NCBI GenBank assembly: GCA_020048255.1
Contig: JAIFMR010000090.1
Location: 1-8,040 of the forward strand
From: Rhodoferax sp.
Lineage (GTDB): Bacteria; Pseudomonadota; Gammaproteobacteria; Burkholderiales; Burkholderiaceae_C
DNA: 8,040 nucleotides
Reading direction: 5' to 3'
The notes beneath the pieces are model-generated. The model worked only from the letters and a program-made list of their open reading frames with translations, did no database searches and was not told the origin of the DNA. Positions 1 to 6,133 of the stretch are shown here, piece by piece (position 1 is the first letter of the stretch; each line of letters opens with the position of its first letter). The translations under genes and the position numbers were made by a program.

Positions 1-493
1 CCAAAACCGCACTCACCGTGGTGAATGCCAGCAGCATCAGCATGAAATATTCAGGCGGGCCCAGTTGCACGGCGTAATGCGCCAGCATCGGTGCAAACAG
101 GGTGACCACCACCGTGGCAAACGTACCGGCAAAAAAAGAGCCGATGGCCGAGGTCGCCAAGGCGGCACCGGCACGCCCACTCTTGGCCATCTTGTTGCCT
201 TCCATGGCGGTGACCATGCTGGAACTGTTGCTGGGCGTGTTGAGCAGAATAGAGGTGGTCGATCCGCCATACATAGCACCGTAGTAGATGCCGGCAAAGA
301 AGATCATCGACGCCGTGGCATCGACCTTGGCAGTGATCGGCAACAGCATGGCCACCGCGGTGGCCGGGCCAATGCCGGGCAACACGCCGGTGGCGGTACC
401 CAAGGCGCAGCCGACAAAGGCCCACATCAGGTTGGCCGGGGTGCCGGCAGTGGCAAATCCGTTGACTAAATGGGTCCAGACATCAATTTCCAT
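1..493 (-). CDS. tctA: TctA, large membrane subunit of tripartite tricarboxylate transporter (partial, N-terminal 164 aa)
   Basis: This is the large inner-membrane permease subunit of a TTT transporter, which works with TctB and periplasmic TctC to import tricarboxylates or related organic acids using an ion gradient. Only about the first 164 residues of a family that is usually near 500 are present; the gene runs off the left edge. Translation from the ATG at 493-491 begins MEIDVWTHLVNGF. It shows the two family signatures: a Gly/Pro-rich GVLPGIGPATAVAMLLP segment near residues 37-53 and YYGAMYGGSTTSILLNTPS near residues 68-86, followed by hydrophobic membrane segments. The start is fixed by a TGATG junction, where the tctB stop overlaps this ATG by one base, implying translational coupling; a GGTGG-like purine run precedes it. 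It is the last tct gene seen in the tctC-B-A operon. The family assignment is very secure; the substrate is not readable from sequence. Confidence 0.95.
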   Translation of the reverse strand, partial: MEIDVWTHLVNGFATAGTPANLMWAFVGCALGTATGVLPGIGPATAVAMLLPITAKVDATASMIFFAGIYYGAMYGGSTTSILLNTPSNSSSMVTAMEGNKMAKSGRAGAALATSAIGSFFAGTFATVVVTLFAPMLAHYAVQLGPPEYFMLMLLAFTTVSAVL

Positions 494-1005
494 CAGATCC
501 ACCCACCTTGCGTCAGGCCTGGCAGCTTGATGGCCAGAAACTTGCCAAAAACCCAGAACACCGGTGCCGAGATCAGCAGCCCACTGACCACGTCAATCGC
601 CCAGGGCTTCCAGCCGCGCAGCGTCTCGCCCTCAGCCTCACGCAGTCCGCGTGCGGCAAACACAAAACACAGGGTGCAGCTGAAAACAAAGCCGATGGTG
701 TCGATCAGCGCGGCGCTGCCGAGCATGCCCGCCGACATCCAGGCAAAACCCAGCCAGAACGGATGCGCGTCGCCACTCGACGCCTCTTCCATTTCGCGAA
801 ACCCGCCGGTGCGAACTTCGTAAAACATGAAGCCGCTGCACAACAGCAGCGCCACCGACACCACCCAGGGCAGAAAATTCGGCCCGACGCCTGCATAGCC
901 GGCGTCTGAGGGGATGCTGATGGCCGCATAACCCATCAGCAGCGCCACCAGCAAAGTCGCCAGGGTCACCGCCGTTTGGTAACGCTGGCTTCGAATGTCA
1001 AGCAT
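493..1005 (-). CDS. tctB: TctB, small membrane subunit of tripartite tricarboxylate transporter
   Basis: Small integral-membrane subunit of the TTT transporter, partner of TctA in the cytoplasmic membrane. The 170-residue protein has the usual TctB length and hydropathy: hydrophobic stretches near residues 11-30, 45-63, 86-118 (probably two short helices) and 136-157, giving about four membrane helices. The GVGPNFLPWVVS segment at about 39-50 matches the G-P-x-F-x-P turn typical of the family. A charged cytoplasmic loop (EVRTGGFREMEEASSGD) lies between helices 2 and 3. TctB proteins diverge strongly, so the call rests on size, topology and position between tctC and tctA. The ATG at 1005-1003 overlaps the tctC stop by one base (TGATG), and its own stop overlaps the tctA start in the same way. 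Expression should therefore be coupled along the operon. Confidence 0.93.
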   Translation of the reverse strand: MLDIRSQRYQTAVTLATLLVALLMGYAAISIPSDAGYAGVGPNFLPWVVSVALLLCSGFMFYEVRTGGFREMEEASSGDAHPFWLGFAWMSAGMLGSAALIDTIGFVFSCTLCFVFAARGLREAEGETLRGWKPWAIDVVSGLLISAPVFWVFGKFLAIKLPGLTQGGWI

Positions 1006-1964
1006 CAGAGCATCCCGGCCAGGTGCATGGTGCCACGCAGGCTGGAGAATTCAGCGTCAACGAACTCGTCAAACGCCTTGCCGCTCAGCAAGGCTGGCGT
1101 CCAGTCGTTCTTGGCGAGCGAGTCGGTCCAGGCCTTGGACTTGGTGGCTTTCACGACAATCTCGGTCAAAGCGGCGCGCTGCTCGGCGCTAATGCCGGGG
1201 GCGCCATAGATGCCGCGCCAGTTGCCCAGCACCACGTCAAAGCCCTGCTCTTTGAGTGTGGGCGTGGCATTACCGGTGAAACGCTTCTCTGAGGTCACGC
1301 CCACGGCACGCATTTTGCCGGCCTTGATGTATTCGCTCATCTCGCTCATGCCGCCACCGCCAATCGTCACATTGCCACCCAGAATGGCAGCCACCGCTTC
1401 ACCACCGCCGCGGAAGGCCACATAGTTGACCTTTTTCGGGTCAACGCCAACCTTGGTTGCCAGCATTGAGGCACAGATGTGCTCGGTGGATCCGCGTGAA
1501 CCGCCGCCCCACTTCACACTGCCGGGGTCTTTCTGCATCTGGGCCACCACATCTTTCATCGACTTGATCGGCGAATCGGCAGGGACCACAAAGACGTTGT
1601 ATTCGCTGGTGATGCGGGCAATGGGCGTGGCCTGGCTCAGCGTGATTTGCGGTTTGCCGGTGATGATGCCGCCCACCATGACCGCACCGGTGATGATGAT
1701 GGCATTGGGGTCCCCTTTGTTGCCGTTGACAAACTGGGCCAGACCAATCACCCCGGCGGCGCCGCCCTTGTTGTCGAATTGCACGGTGTCTGCGGCCTTG
1801 GCGTCGAGGATGGCAGCACCCAAAGCGCGACCGGTCATGTCCCAGCCACCGCCCGGATTGGCCGGAATCATCATCTTGATGGCGGCACCCGCGCGGGCGC
1901 TCAAGGGAAAACTGCCTGCAACAGCCACGGCTGCCAAGGACTTCAAAAAGGTATCACGACGCAT
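1005..1964 (-). CDS. tctC: TctC/Bug-family periplasmic solute-binding protein of the TTT transporter
   Basis: Periplasmic binding protein that captures the organic acid and delivers it to TctBA. The 319 residues match the usual Bug/TctC length. An N-terminal export signal (MRRDTFLKSLAAVAVAGSFP, cleavage probably after ARA at about residue 25) is followed by the first ligand-loop motif PANPGGGWD (34-42). Further family features are NKGGAAGVIG (65-74) and the second-domain WGGGSRGSTEH (152-162), where these proteins contact the ligand carboxylate. The twin arginine at residues 2-3 followed by DTFLK resembles, but does not exactly match, a Tat motif, so Sec or Tat export is undecided. The ATG at 1964-1962 is supported by an AGGAG Shine-Dalgarno (complement of 1971-1975) six bases upstream. 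It is the first gene of tctCBA and divergent from tctDE, the arrangement of the Salmonella tct and Bordetella bct citrate systems. Citrate or a similar tricarboxylate is the natural guess, but Bug-family specificity is broad. Confidence 0.95.
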   Translation of the reverse strand: MRRDTFLKSLAAVAVAGSFPLSARAGAAIKMMIPANPGGGWDMTGRALGAAILDAKAADTVQFDNKGGAAGVIGLAQFVNGNKGDPNAIIITGAVMVGGIITGKPQITLSQATPIARITSEYNVFVVPADSPIKSMKDVVAQMQKDPGSVKWGGGSRGSTEHICASMLATKVGVDPKKVNYVAFRGGGEAVAAILGGNVTIGGGGMSEMSEYIKAGKMRAVGVTSEKRFTGNATPTLKEQGFDVVLGNWRGIYGAPGISAEQRAALTEIVVKATKSKAWTDSLAKNDWTPALLSGKAFDEFVDAEFSSLRGTMHLAGML

Positions 1965-1970
1965 CGGGGT

Positions 1971-1975
1971 CTCCT
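1971..1975 (-). promoter_or_regulatory. Shine-Dalgarno of tctC (AGGAG)
   Basis: AGGAG on the minus strand with a six-base spacer before the ATG at 1964. It fixes the start of tctC and places the export signal at the true N-terminus. Confidence 0.7.
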
Positions 1976-1989
1976 AGGGTTGAAAAACG

Positions 1990-2017
1990 CCTCTATGATG
2001 CGGCTCCTGCCTGTCAA
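1990..2017 (-). promoter_or_regulatory. Candidate tctCBA promoter (perfect -35, weak -10)
   Basis: Read on the minus strand, TTGACA (complement of 2012-2017) is a perfect sigma-70 -35 hexamer. After a 16-base spacer comes TAGAGG (complement of 1990-1995), a poor -10 with three of six matches. Transcription would begin near 1983, giving a leader of about 19 bases that includes the tctC Shine-Dalgarno. A weak core element is what one expects of a promoter needing an activator such as phosphorylated TctD, but this is a pattern match only. Confidence 0.35.
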
Positions 2018-2058
2018 TCGGCTGTCCAAAAACTAGGGGAAAACACCAGTGCCATGCC

Positions 2059-2739
2059 ATGCGCCTGCTATTGATTGAAGACGATGTGTCGCTGCATACC
2101 ACCTTGCAGCGCAGCCTGGTGCGCAGCGGCATGCGGGTCGAGGTCTGCGCCGATGGCAGCCGCGCCCTGGCAGTGTGGCAAGCCCAGCAGCCCGATGTGG
2201 TGGTGCTGGACCTGAGCTTGCCGGGGCTCGATGGTCTGGCGGTTCTGGCGCAGGCCAGGGCGGCAAAGCTTGATACCCCGGTACTGATCCTGACGGCGCG
2301 CAGCACCGTGGGCGACCGGGTGGTAGGGCTCAACGCCGGGGCTGATGACTACCTGGCCAAACCCTTTGACCTGGACGAACTTGAGGCCCGGGTGCGCGCG
2401 CTACACCGTCGCCACAGCGCAGCAGCACGCGACAACGGGTACGACAGCCTGCAGTGCGGCCAGCTGCACTTCGACCGGGACAGCGGGGCCGCCTATCACC
2501 AGCATCAGGTATTGGACTTGACACCCCGGGAGCTCACGCTGTTGCGAATCCTCATGGAAAAGGCGGGCCATGCCGTTAGCAAGGAGCGCCTGTTTGAGCT
2601 GGTTTTTCCGGGCGAACCTGATGTGCATTTTGAAGCCATCGAAGTGGTGGTGTACCGCCTGCGCAAAAAACTCGCGGACAAGGGCGTCGAGCTGGTTACC
2701 TTGCGCGGACTGGGCTATTTGCTCAAGACCACGCCTTGA
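2059..2739 (+). CDS. tctD: TctD, OmpR/PhoB-family response regulator
   Basis: Cytoplasmic transcription factor activated by phosphorylation from the sensor kinase TctE. The 226-residue protein has a receiver domain (about 1-115) with acidic pocket E7-D8-D9, phospho-acceptor D51 in VVVLDLSLPGLDG, T79 in LILTARS and K101 in YLAKPFDLDEL. A winged-helix DNA-binding domain follows (about 130-225) with LDLTPRELTLL, VVVYRLRKKL and the C-terminal RGLGYLL. All residues needed for phospho-transfer are present. The ATG at 2059 gives the canonical MRLLLIEDD beta strand at the very N-terminus, and no in-frame start lies upstream in the intergenic DNA. It is divergent from tctC and followed after one base by tctE. 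In Salmonella and Bordetella, TctDE/BctDE regulate the adjacent TTT operon in response to citrate; the same role is inferred here from position and family. Confidence 0.95.
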   Translation: MRLLLIEDDVSLHTTLQRSLVRSGMRVEVCADGSRALAVWQAQQPDVVVLDLSLPGLDGLAVLAQARAAKLDTPVLILTARSTVGDRVVGLNAGADDYLAKPFDLDELEARVRALHRRHSAAARDNGYDSLQCGQLHFDRDSGAAYHQHQVLDLTPRELTLLRILMEKAGHAVSKERLFELVFPGEPDVHFEAIEVVVYRLRKKLADKGVELVTLRGLGYLLKTTP

Positions 2740-2740
2740 C

Positions 2741-4216
2741 ATGAACTGGCTGCGCCTCAATCCGGCATCAGCGCTGTCGCTGCGGCAGCATTTGCTCATC
2801 GGCATTCTGGTGCCGGTCGTGCTGTTTGTGATTGTGGATACTTTCAGCCTCTACCGGCAGGCGCTGGCTGCGGTCAACGTGGCCTATGACCGTACTTTGC
2901 TGGCTTCGGCCAAAGCCATCGGTGAACTTCTTGATGTGGAGGGAGAAGACGAGCAGGCCCGCATTCAAGCCAAGATTCCTTACTCGGCCCTGGAGGCTTT
3001 TGAAGCCGACAACCGCAGCCGCATGACCTACCGCGTGGCCGACGCCCACGGTCGCTGGATCGATGGGGCCCAGGACCTGCCGGCCTGGACCGGCAAATTG
3101 CCCAACCAGGGCCCCTACGCGGCCCTGGTTGACTTCTATGATGACGAGTTTCGGGGCGATGCAGTGCGGGTGGCAGTTCTGTTGCAACCGGTTGCCAGCA
3201 ACCGAGGCCGTGGCATGGCCACCGTACAGGTGGCTGAGACACTGGAGCTGCGTCGCACCCTGGCAAGGCAGATTCTGGTGGACACCTTGCAGCGCCAGGC
3301 CATTCTGATCAGCGTCATTGTGGTGGTGGTGCTGGTGGTGGTGCAACGTGTCACGCGCCCGGTGCGGCGTCTGAGCGAGCAAATGGACAAGCGTGCTGAA
3401 GACAATCTGACGCCCATCGAAGCGTCTGATCTGCCCAGCGAAATACGGCCGTTGACCGACGCCACCAACCAGGTCATGTTGCGCCTGCAGCACCTGCTGG
3501 AAAACCAGAAGCGATTTGTCCGCGATGCCGCCCACCAGCTGCGCACGCCGCTGGCAGTGCTCAAGGTGCAGGTGCAATCCGCGCTGCGCGGTGATCTGCC
3601 GGCCATGGCAGCTTTGCAGGAAATTCAGGCCACGGTGGACCGGGCATCGATGCTGGCCAACCAGATGCTTTCTTTGGCCAAAGTGGAGCAAGTTCGGCAG
3701 CAGGCAAATTTTCGGGCCATTGATTGGGACAGCGTTGTGCGCGATGTGGCCTTGGACCTGTCGCCCCTGATCGTGCAAAAAGACCTTGACTTCGAGCTCA
3801 CAGCCTCCCCTTGCTGTGTGCACGGGCACGAATGGATGCTGCGCGAACTGGTGCGCAACCTGCTACATAACGCGATCCATCATTGCCGCAGCAAAGGTGA
3901 ACTGCGGATTCACTTGACCCGTGTCGATGATTCAGCACAACTGATCATTCGCGATAGCGGTCCTGGTATTGATGACGATCTGCGTTTGCGGCTTTTTCAA
4001 CCCTTCGCCACGGGCAATACACGCTCTGGAACCGGCTTGGGGCTGACCATTGTGAGGGAAATCATCGCGGCCATGGCCGGCAGCATTCAGATGAACAACT
4101 GCAAGCGCGCCGGGAACATCGTCGGGCTGGAGGCGCTTGTGATCTTTCCCCTGTGTGCACCCGATGATGCACCCATTCATACACCGGATGTGCCTGCCAA
4201 ATCTGAGCGCAAATGA
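2741..4216 (+). CDS. tctE: TctE, membrane sensor histidine kinase
   Basis: Inner-membrane histidine kinase partner of TctD. The 491-residue protein has membrane helix 1 at about 17-38, a periplasmic sensor region at about 39-185 of the TctE-type 2CSK_N kind, and helix 2 at about 186-203 (SVIVVVVLVVV). A HAMP-like linker follows (about 204-257). The DHp domain carries phospho-acceptor H265 in RDAAHQLRTP. The catalytic domain shows the N box (RNLLHNAIHH, 372-381), G1 box (DSGPGI, 405-410), F region (LFQPF) and G2 box (GTGLGLTIVREI, 430-441), so the kinase looks fully competent. The ATG at 2741 lies one base after the tctD stop and begins directly before the first helix; an upstream in-frame ATG at 2570 would lie inside tctD and add non-membrane sequence, so it was not used. 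No strong ribosome site is seen, consistent with coupling to tctD. Its ligand is probably an extracytoplasmic tricarboxylate. Confidence 0.94.
   Translation: MNWLRLNPASALSLRQHLLIGILVPVVLFVIVDTFSLYRQALAAVNVAYDRTLLASAKAIGELLDVEGEDEQARIQAKIPYSALEAFEADNRSRMTYRVADAHGRWIDGAQDLPAWTGKLPNQGPYAALVDFYDDEFRGDAVRVAVLLQPVASNRGRGMATVQVAETLELRRTLARQILVDTLQRQAILISVIVVVVLVVVQRVTRPVRRLSEQMDKRAEDNLTPIEASDLPSEIRPLTDATNQVMLRLQHLLENQKRFVRDAAHQLRTPLAVLKVQVQSALRGDLPAMAALQEIQATVDRASMLANQMLSLAKVEQVRQQANFRAIDWDSVVRDVALDLSPLIVQKDLDFELTASPCCVHGHEWMLRELVRNLLHNAIHHCRSKGELRIHLTRVDDSAQLIIRDSGPGIDDDLRLRLFQPFATGNTRSGTGLGLTIVREIIAAMAGSIQMNNCKRAGNIVGLEALVIFPLCAPDDAPIHTPDVPAKSERK
3320..3343 (+). repeat. GTG-codon tract inside tctE helix 2
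   Basis: Eight consecutive codons, four GTG, one CTG, three GTG, encode VVVVLVVV in the second membrane helix of TctE. The tract is in frame, so a whole-triplet slip would change helix length without breaking the gene. It is a simple-sequence tract, most likely just valine-rich membrane coding with biased codon use. Confidence 0.6.
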
Positions 4217-4224
4217 CGGCAGGC
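4192..4224. repeat. Inverted repeat at the tctE / MCP convergent junction
   Basis: GCCTGCC at 4192-4198 and GGCAGGC at 4218-4224 form a perfect seven-base stem around a 19-base loop. It overlaps the last codons and stop of tctE. Only 19 bases separate the convergent stops of tctE and the MCP gene, so a two-way terminator would be expected here. However, the loop is long and no clean T-run follows in either direction, so this is a weak terminator candidate. Confidence 0.25.
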
Positions 4225-4235
4225 GTTCTGTCGGG

Positions 4236-5810
4236 CTATTCTTGGTAGGACAATCGCGCCTGACCACTACCCCGGGGCAGTTTGAAGACAGACACCGTCT
4301 GAACCTGATCCGCGGCCAGGTTTTTAAGGCTGCCAGCCGCTGCGGCCATCTGCTCCACCAGCGCCGCATTTTGCTGTGTGACCTGGTCCATGTGATGAAC
4401 CGCTTCGCCAACCTTGTGCACTCCGGCGGATTGTTCACCACTGGCGGCACTGATCTTGCCCATGATGTCGGCGACCTGTTGGATCGAGTGAACAACCTCA
4501 CTCATGGTGGCACCAGCCTGATCCACCAGTGCACTGCCTTGTTCAACACGCGTCACACTGGCCCCAATCAGGCTTTTGATCTCTTTGGCCGCCTCGGCTG
4601 AGCGGCCCGCCAGGCTGCGCACCTCGCTGGCAACCACCGCAAAACCACGGCCCTGCTCACCTGCACGGGCGGCTTCGACCGCCGCATTGAGTGCCAGGAT
4701 ATTGGTCTGGAATGCAATTGCGTCGATGACCCCAATGATGTCGGCAATCCGGCGCGAAGATTCATTGATACCCCTCATGGTTTCCACCACTTGTCCCACC
4801 ACGGCACCCCCTCTGACGGCCACGCTGGACGCACTCAGAGCCAGCTGGTTGGCTTGTCGGGCGCTATCAGCATTCTGGCTAACGGCAGAACTGAGTTCTT
4901 CCATGGATGCTGCGGTCTCTTGCAGCACATTGGCTTGCTGCTCGGTGCGGTCACTCAGGTCCTGGTTGCCCTGGGCAATTTCAGAGCTGGCGCTGGCCAC
5001 GCCTTCGGAGCCGCCGTGCACGGCCGACACCACCTTGGCCAGCCCGTCCTGCATCTCCTTGAGAGCACCAAGCAGCATGGCGGTCTCCTCGGGACCACGC
5101 TGTTCGATCTGCAGGCAGAGATCGCCGGCAGCCACCTTGCGCGCAACCGCCACCGCTTGGCGCAGCGGTGCCGTGATGCTGCGCACGATCCACACACCCA
5201 TGCCACAGCCCAGCGCGATAGCCAGCACCACCACCATGCCAAACAGCACTTTGGTCTGCTGAAAACTCTGCGCGGAAAGGCTGTGCTGCACTTTGGCCTC
5301 TTTCAGCTGAATCTCCACCAGCAATCTGAGCTGGGCCCGGATGGGGTCGACCGCCGCTTCCAGGGTGTTCATGTTTTGCATCACCGTATCGTTCCGATTT
5401 TCGGCAAAAGCAGCGCGAAGCTTGGCCAGTTCAGGCTGTGCCTTTTGCATCAGCGCCTGCGTCTTGGCAACCAGGGACTTCTCTTCTTCGGTCAACTGAA
5501 CCTCGGTGTAGGTCTTCCAGTGGACGCTTGCGTCCTGCATGCCCTGGTCAAACAGCTTGAGGGCGCTGGCACCATCAAGGTTGCCCACTGACATCTTGTT
5601 GGCACCATCCATGACGTTGATGGTGTAGATATCGCCAATCGCGCTCAGGTGCTGTAGCGGAATCACCCGGCCGTTGTAGATCGCGTCCGTGGAATGATGG
5701 GTCTTGCTGACCTGCAGCAGCCCAAAACCCGCCATCAGCGCAACCATCACCAGCAACGCAGCAAACCCGATGGTCAGCAGGGTAGATATCTTCAAGCGAT
5801 GGATATTCAT
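4236..5810 (-). CDS. Methyl-accepting chemotaxis protein with 4-helix-bundle sensor domain
   Basis: Transmembrane chemoreceptor that would control CheA autophosphorylation and hence flagellar or twitching behaviour. The 524-residue protein has helix 1 at about 11-33, a periplasmic alpha-helical region at about 34-188 that looks like a 4HB_MCP domain, helix 2 at about 189-210, HAMP at about 211-265, and a full cytoplasmic signalling hairpin. The tip is unmistakable: IAFQTNILALNAAVEAARAG followed by EQGRGFAVVASEVRSLAGRS (about 366-403). An adaptation-site region LQETAASMEELSS lies at 296-308. The ATG at 5810 has GGGAG (complement of 5817-5821) six bases upstream. The C-terminus ends in RLSYQE after a short linker, with no NWETF-type CheR/CheB tether pentapeptide. 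It is convergent with tctE and divergent from the TRAP operon. The ligand is unknown; the neighbours make an organic acid a reasonable guess, but no sequence feature proves it. Confidence 0.95.
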   Translation of the reverse strand: MNIHRLKISTLLTIGFAALLVMVALMAGFGLLQVSKTHHSTDAIYNGRVIPLQHLSAIGDIYTINVMDGANKMSVGNLDGASALKLFDQGMQDASVHWKTYTEVQLTEEEKSLVAKTQALMQKAQPELAKLRAAFAENRNDTVMQNMNTLEAAVDPIRAQLRLLVEIQLKEAKVQHSLSAQSFQQTKVLFGMVVVLAIALGCGMGVWIVRSITAPLRQAVAVARKVAAGDLCLQIEQRGPEETAMLLGALKEMQDGLAKVVSAVHGGSEGVASASSEIAQGNQDLSDRTEQQANVLQETAASMEELSSAVSQNADSARQANQLALSASSVAVRGGAVVGQVVETMRGINESSRRIADIIGVIDAIAFQTNILALNAAVEAARAGEQGRGFAVVASEVRSLAGRSAEAAKEIKSLIGASVTRVEQGSALVDQAGATMSEVVHSIQQVADIMGKISAASGEQSAGVHKVGEAVHHMDQVTQQNAALVEQMAAAAGSLKNLAADQVQTVSVFKLPRGSGQARLSYQE

Positions 5811-5916
5811 GATTAGCTCCCAAGAACGATGAGGTTATTGCCCAGTCACGACGCGCGCTGTTTTGCAACTGGTCAACGCAAAGCGTTTTACCACAGGAAC
5901 ACGGCCTTGGTCATTC

Positions 5917-5932
5917 GTCGCGAGGGCGCGAC
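5917..5932. repeat. Perfect 6-bp inverted repeat with 4-base loop
   Basis: GTCGCG, AGGG, CGCGAC. It is a compact GC-rich hairpin or dyad about 110 bases upstream of the MCP start and 200 bases upstream of dctP, with no T-tract on either side, so it does not look like an intrinsic terminator. A protein-binding dyad is possible. Confidence 0.35.
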
Positions 5933-6014
5933 TCCTATCAAATGGCAAGGGTCCGGCTGGGTGGTCGCCATGGCGCGCTCATGACCACAGCCTTCCCGTT
6001 GCAGCACCCGCTTA

Positions 6015-6026
6015 AGGGTAATCCCT
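6015..6026. repeat. AGGG-TAAT-CCCT inverted repeat
   Basis: A short dyad, AGGG and CCCT around TAAT, flanked by TTA and AG. It lies about 110 bases upstream of dctP and has the size of a transcription-factor half-site pair. Which factor, if any, binds cannot be told from the sequence. Confidence 0.3.
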
Positions 6027-6069
6027 AGCTGTTGAAGGCCACAGTTGCCGCATGATTCGCACTCCCATA

Positions 6070-6096
6070 AAGTTGCGCTGTCGTTGAAGGCAACTT
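6070..6096. repeat. AAGTTGC / GCAACTT inverted repeat overlapping the candidate dctP promoter
   Basis: AAGTTGC at 6070-6076 and GCAACTT at 6090-6096 are perfect seven-base arms around 13 bases. The right arm abuts the putative -35 element, and further AGTTGC/GCAACT copies lie at 6043-6048 and 5865-5870. The placement is that expected of an operator for a carboxylate-responsive regulator, but no regulator for this site is in the window. Confidence 0.4.
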
Positions 6097-6112
6097 GATG
6101 ACAAATTTAAAT
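6084..6112 (+). promoter_or_regulatory. Candidate dctP promoter
   Basis: TTGAAG (6084-6089), a 17-base spacer, then TTAAAT (6107-6112): four of six matches at each hexamer with ideal spacing, at the start of an AT-rich run. Transcription would begin near 6119, leaving a very short leader before the Shine-Dalgarno at 6122. A second option is TTGCCG (6045-6050) with TAAAGT (6068-6073), also 17 bases apart. Neither is strong. Confidence 0.3.
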
Positions 6113-6121
6113 TTATTACAT

Positions 6122-6127
6122 GAGGAG
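6122..6127 (+). promoter_or_regulatory. Shine-Dalgarno of dctP (GAGGAG)
   Basis: GAGGAG with a six-base spacer before the ATG at 6134. It decides the start in favour of 6134, which opens a clean signal peptide, over the in-frame ATG at 6095, which would add 13 residues ahead of it and has no ribosome site. Confidence 0.7.
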
Positions 6128-6133
6128 ACTTGC

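Larger units (their letters stand above)
1965..2058. promoter_or_regulatory. Divergent tctC / tctD control region
   Basis: These 94 bases separate the tctC start (minus strand) from the tctD start (plus strand) and must hold both promoters. The sequence contains AAAAAC at 1983-1988 and 2028-2033 and AAAAC at 2040-2044, plus CTAGGG at 1974-1979 and CTAGGGG at 2033-2039. OmpR-type regulators usually bind direct repeats, so such elements could be part of a TctD site, but that is inference. On the plus strand, TATGAT at 1994-1999 is a good -10 match but lacks a recognisable -35. The run AGGGGA at 2035-2040 is the only Shine-Dalgarno-like sequence before tctD, and it lies 18 bases from the ATG, so tctD translation is probably weak. 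Confidence 0.5.
5811..6133. promoter_or_regulatory. MCP / dctP divergent intergenic region with clustered short repeats
   Basis: No credible gene is seen in these 323 bases. They hold the upstream regions of the MCP gene (minus) and the TRAP operon (plus). Small palindromes are common: GTCGCG-4-CGCGAC at 5917-5932, the ten-base palindrome CGCCATGGCG at 5966-5975 nested in GTGGTC(5961-5966)/GACCAC(5983-5988), AGGG-TAAT-CCCT at 6015-6026, and AAGTTGC/GCAACTT at 6070-6096. GTTGAAGGC occurs twice, at 6031-6039 and 6083-6091. AGTTGC occurs at 6043-6048 and 6071-6076, and its complement GCAACT at 5865-5870 and 6090-6095. The last 33 bases turn sharply AT-rich before dctP. No good core promoter could be picked for the MCP gene. 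Confidence 0.5.

Noticed and set aside
1426..1977. Open frame of 183 codons on the plus strand across tctC
   Set aside because: Antisense to a clear TctC protein; it runs into the divergent promoter region and has no domain.
2570..2740. Upstream in-frame start for tctE inside tctD
   Set aside because: It would add 57 residues read from out-of-frame tctD sequence ahead of the natural membrane helix; the ATG at 2741, one base after the tctD stop, is the expected start.
2768..3829. Long open frame of 353 codons on the minus strand across tctE
   Set aside because: It is antisense to a complete histidine kinase with all catalytic boxes; its translation is rich in His, Gln and Gly with no recognisable domain, as expected from the complement of high-GC coding DNA.
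4791..5591. Open frame of 266 codons on the plus strand across the MCP gene
   Set aside because: Shadow of a complete chemoreceptor; composition is His/Gln/Gly-rich with no domain.
5960..5990. GTGGTC/GACCAC imperfect hairpin as an intrinsic terminator
   Set aside because: It lies upstream of both divergent genes, where no transcript should end, and has no T-tract.
5941..6000. Sigma-54 promoter (TGGC elements at 5943 and 5970)
   Set aside because: No TTGC-type -12 element is found at the required spacing after either TGGC.
6095..6133. Upstream in-frame ATG for dctP
   Set aside because: It adds residues before the signal peptide and has no Shine-Dalgarno, whereas GAGGAG sits six bases before the ATG at 6134.
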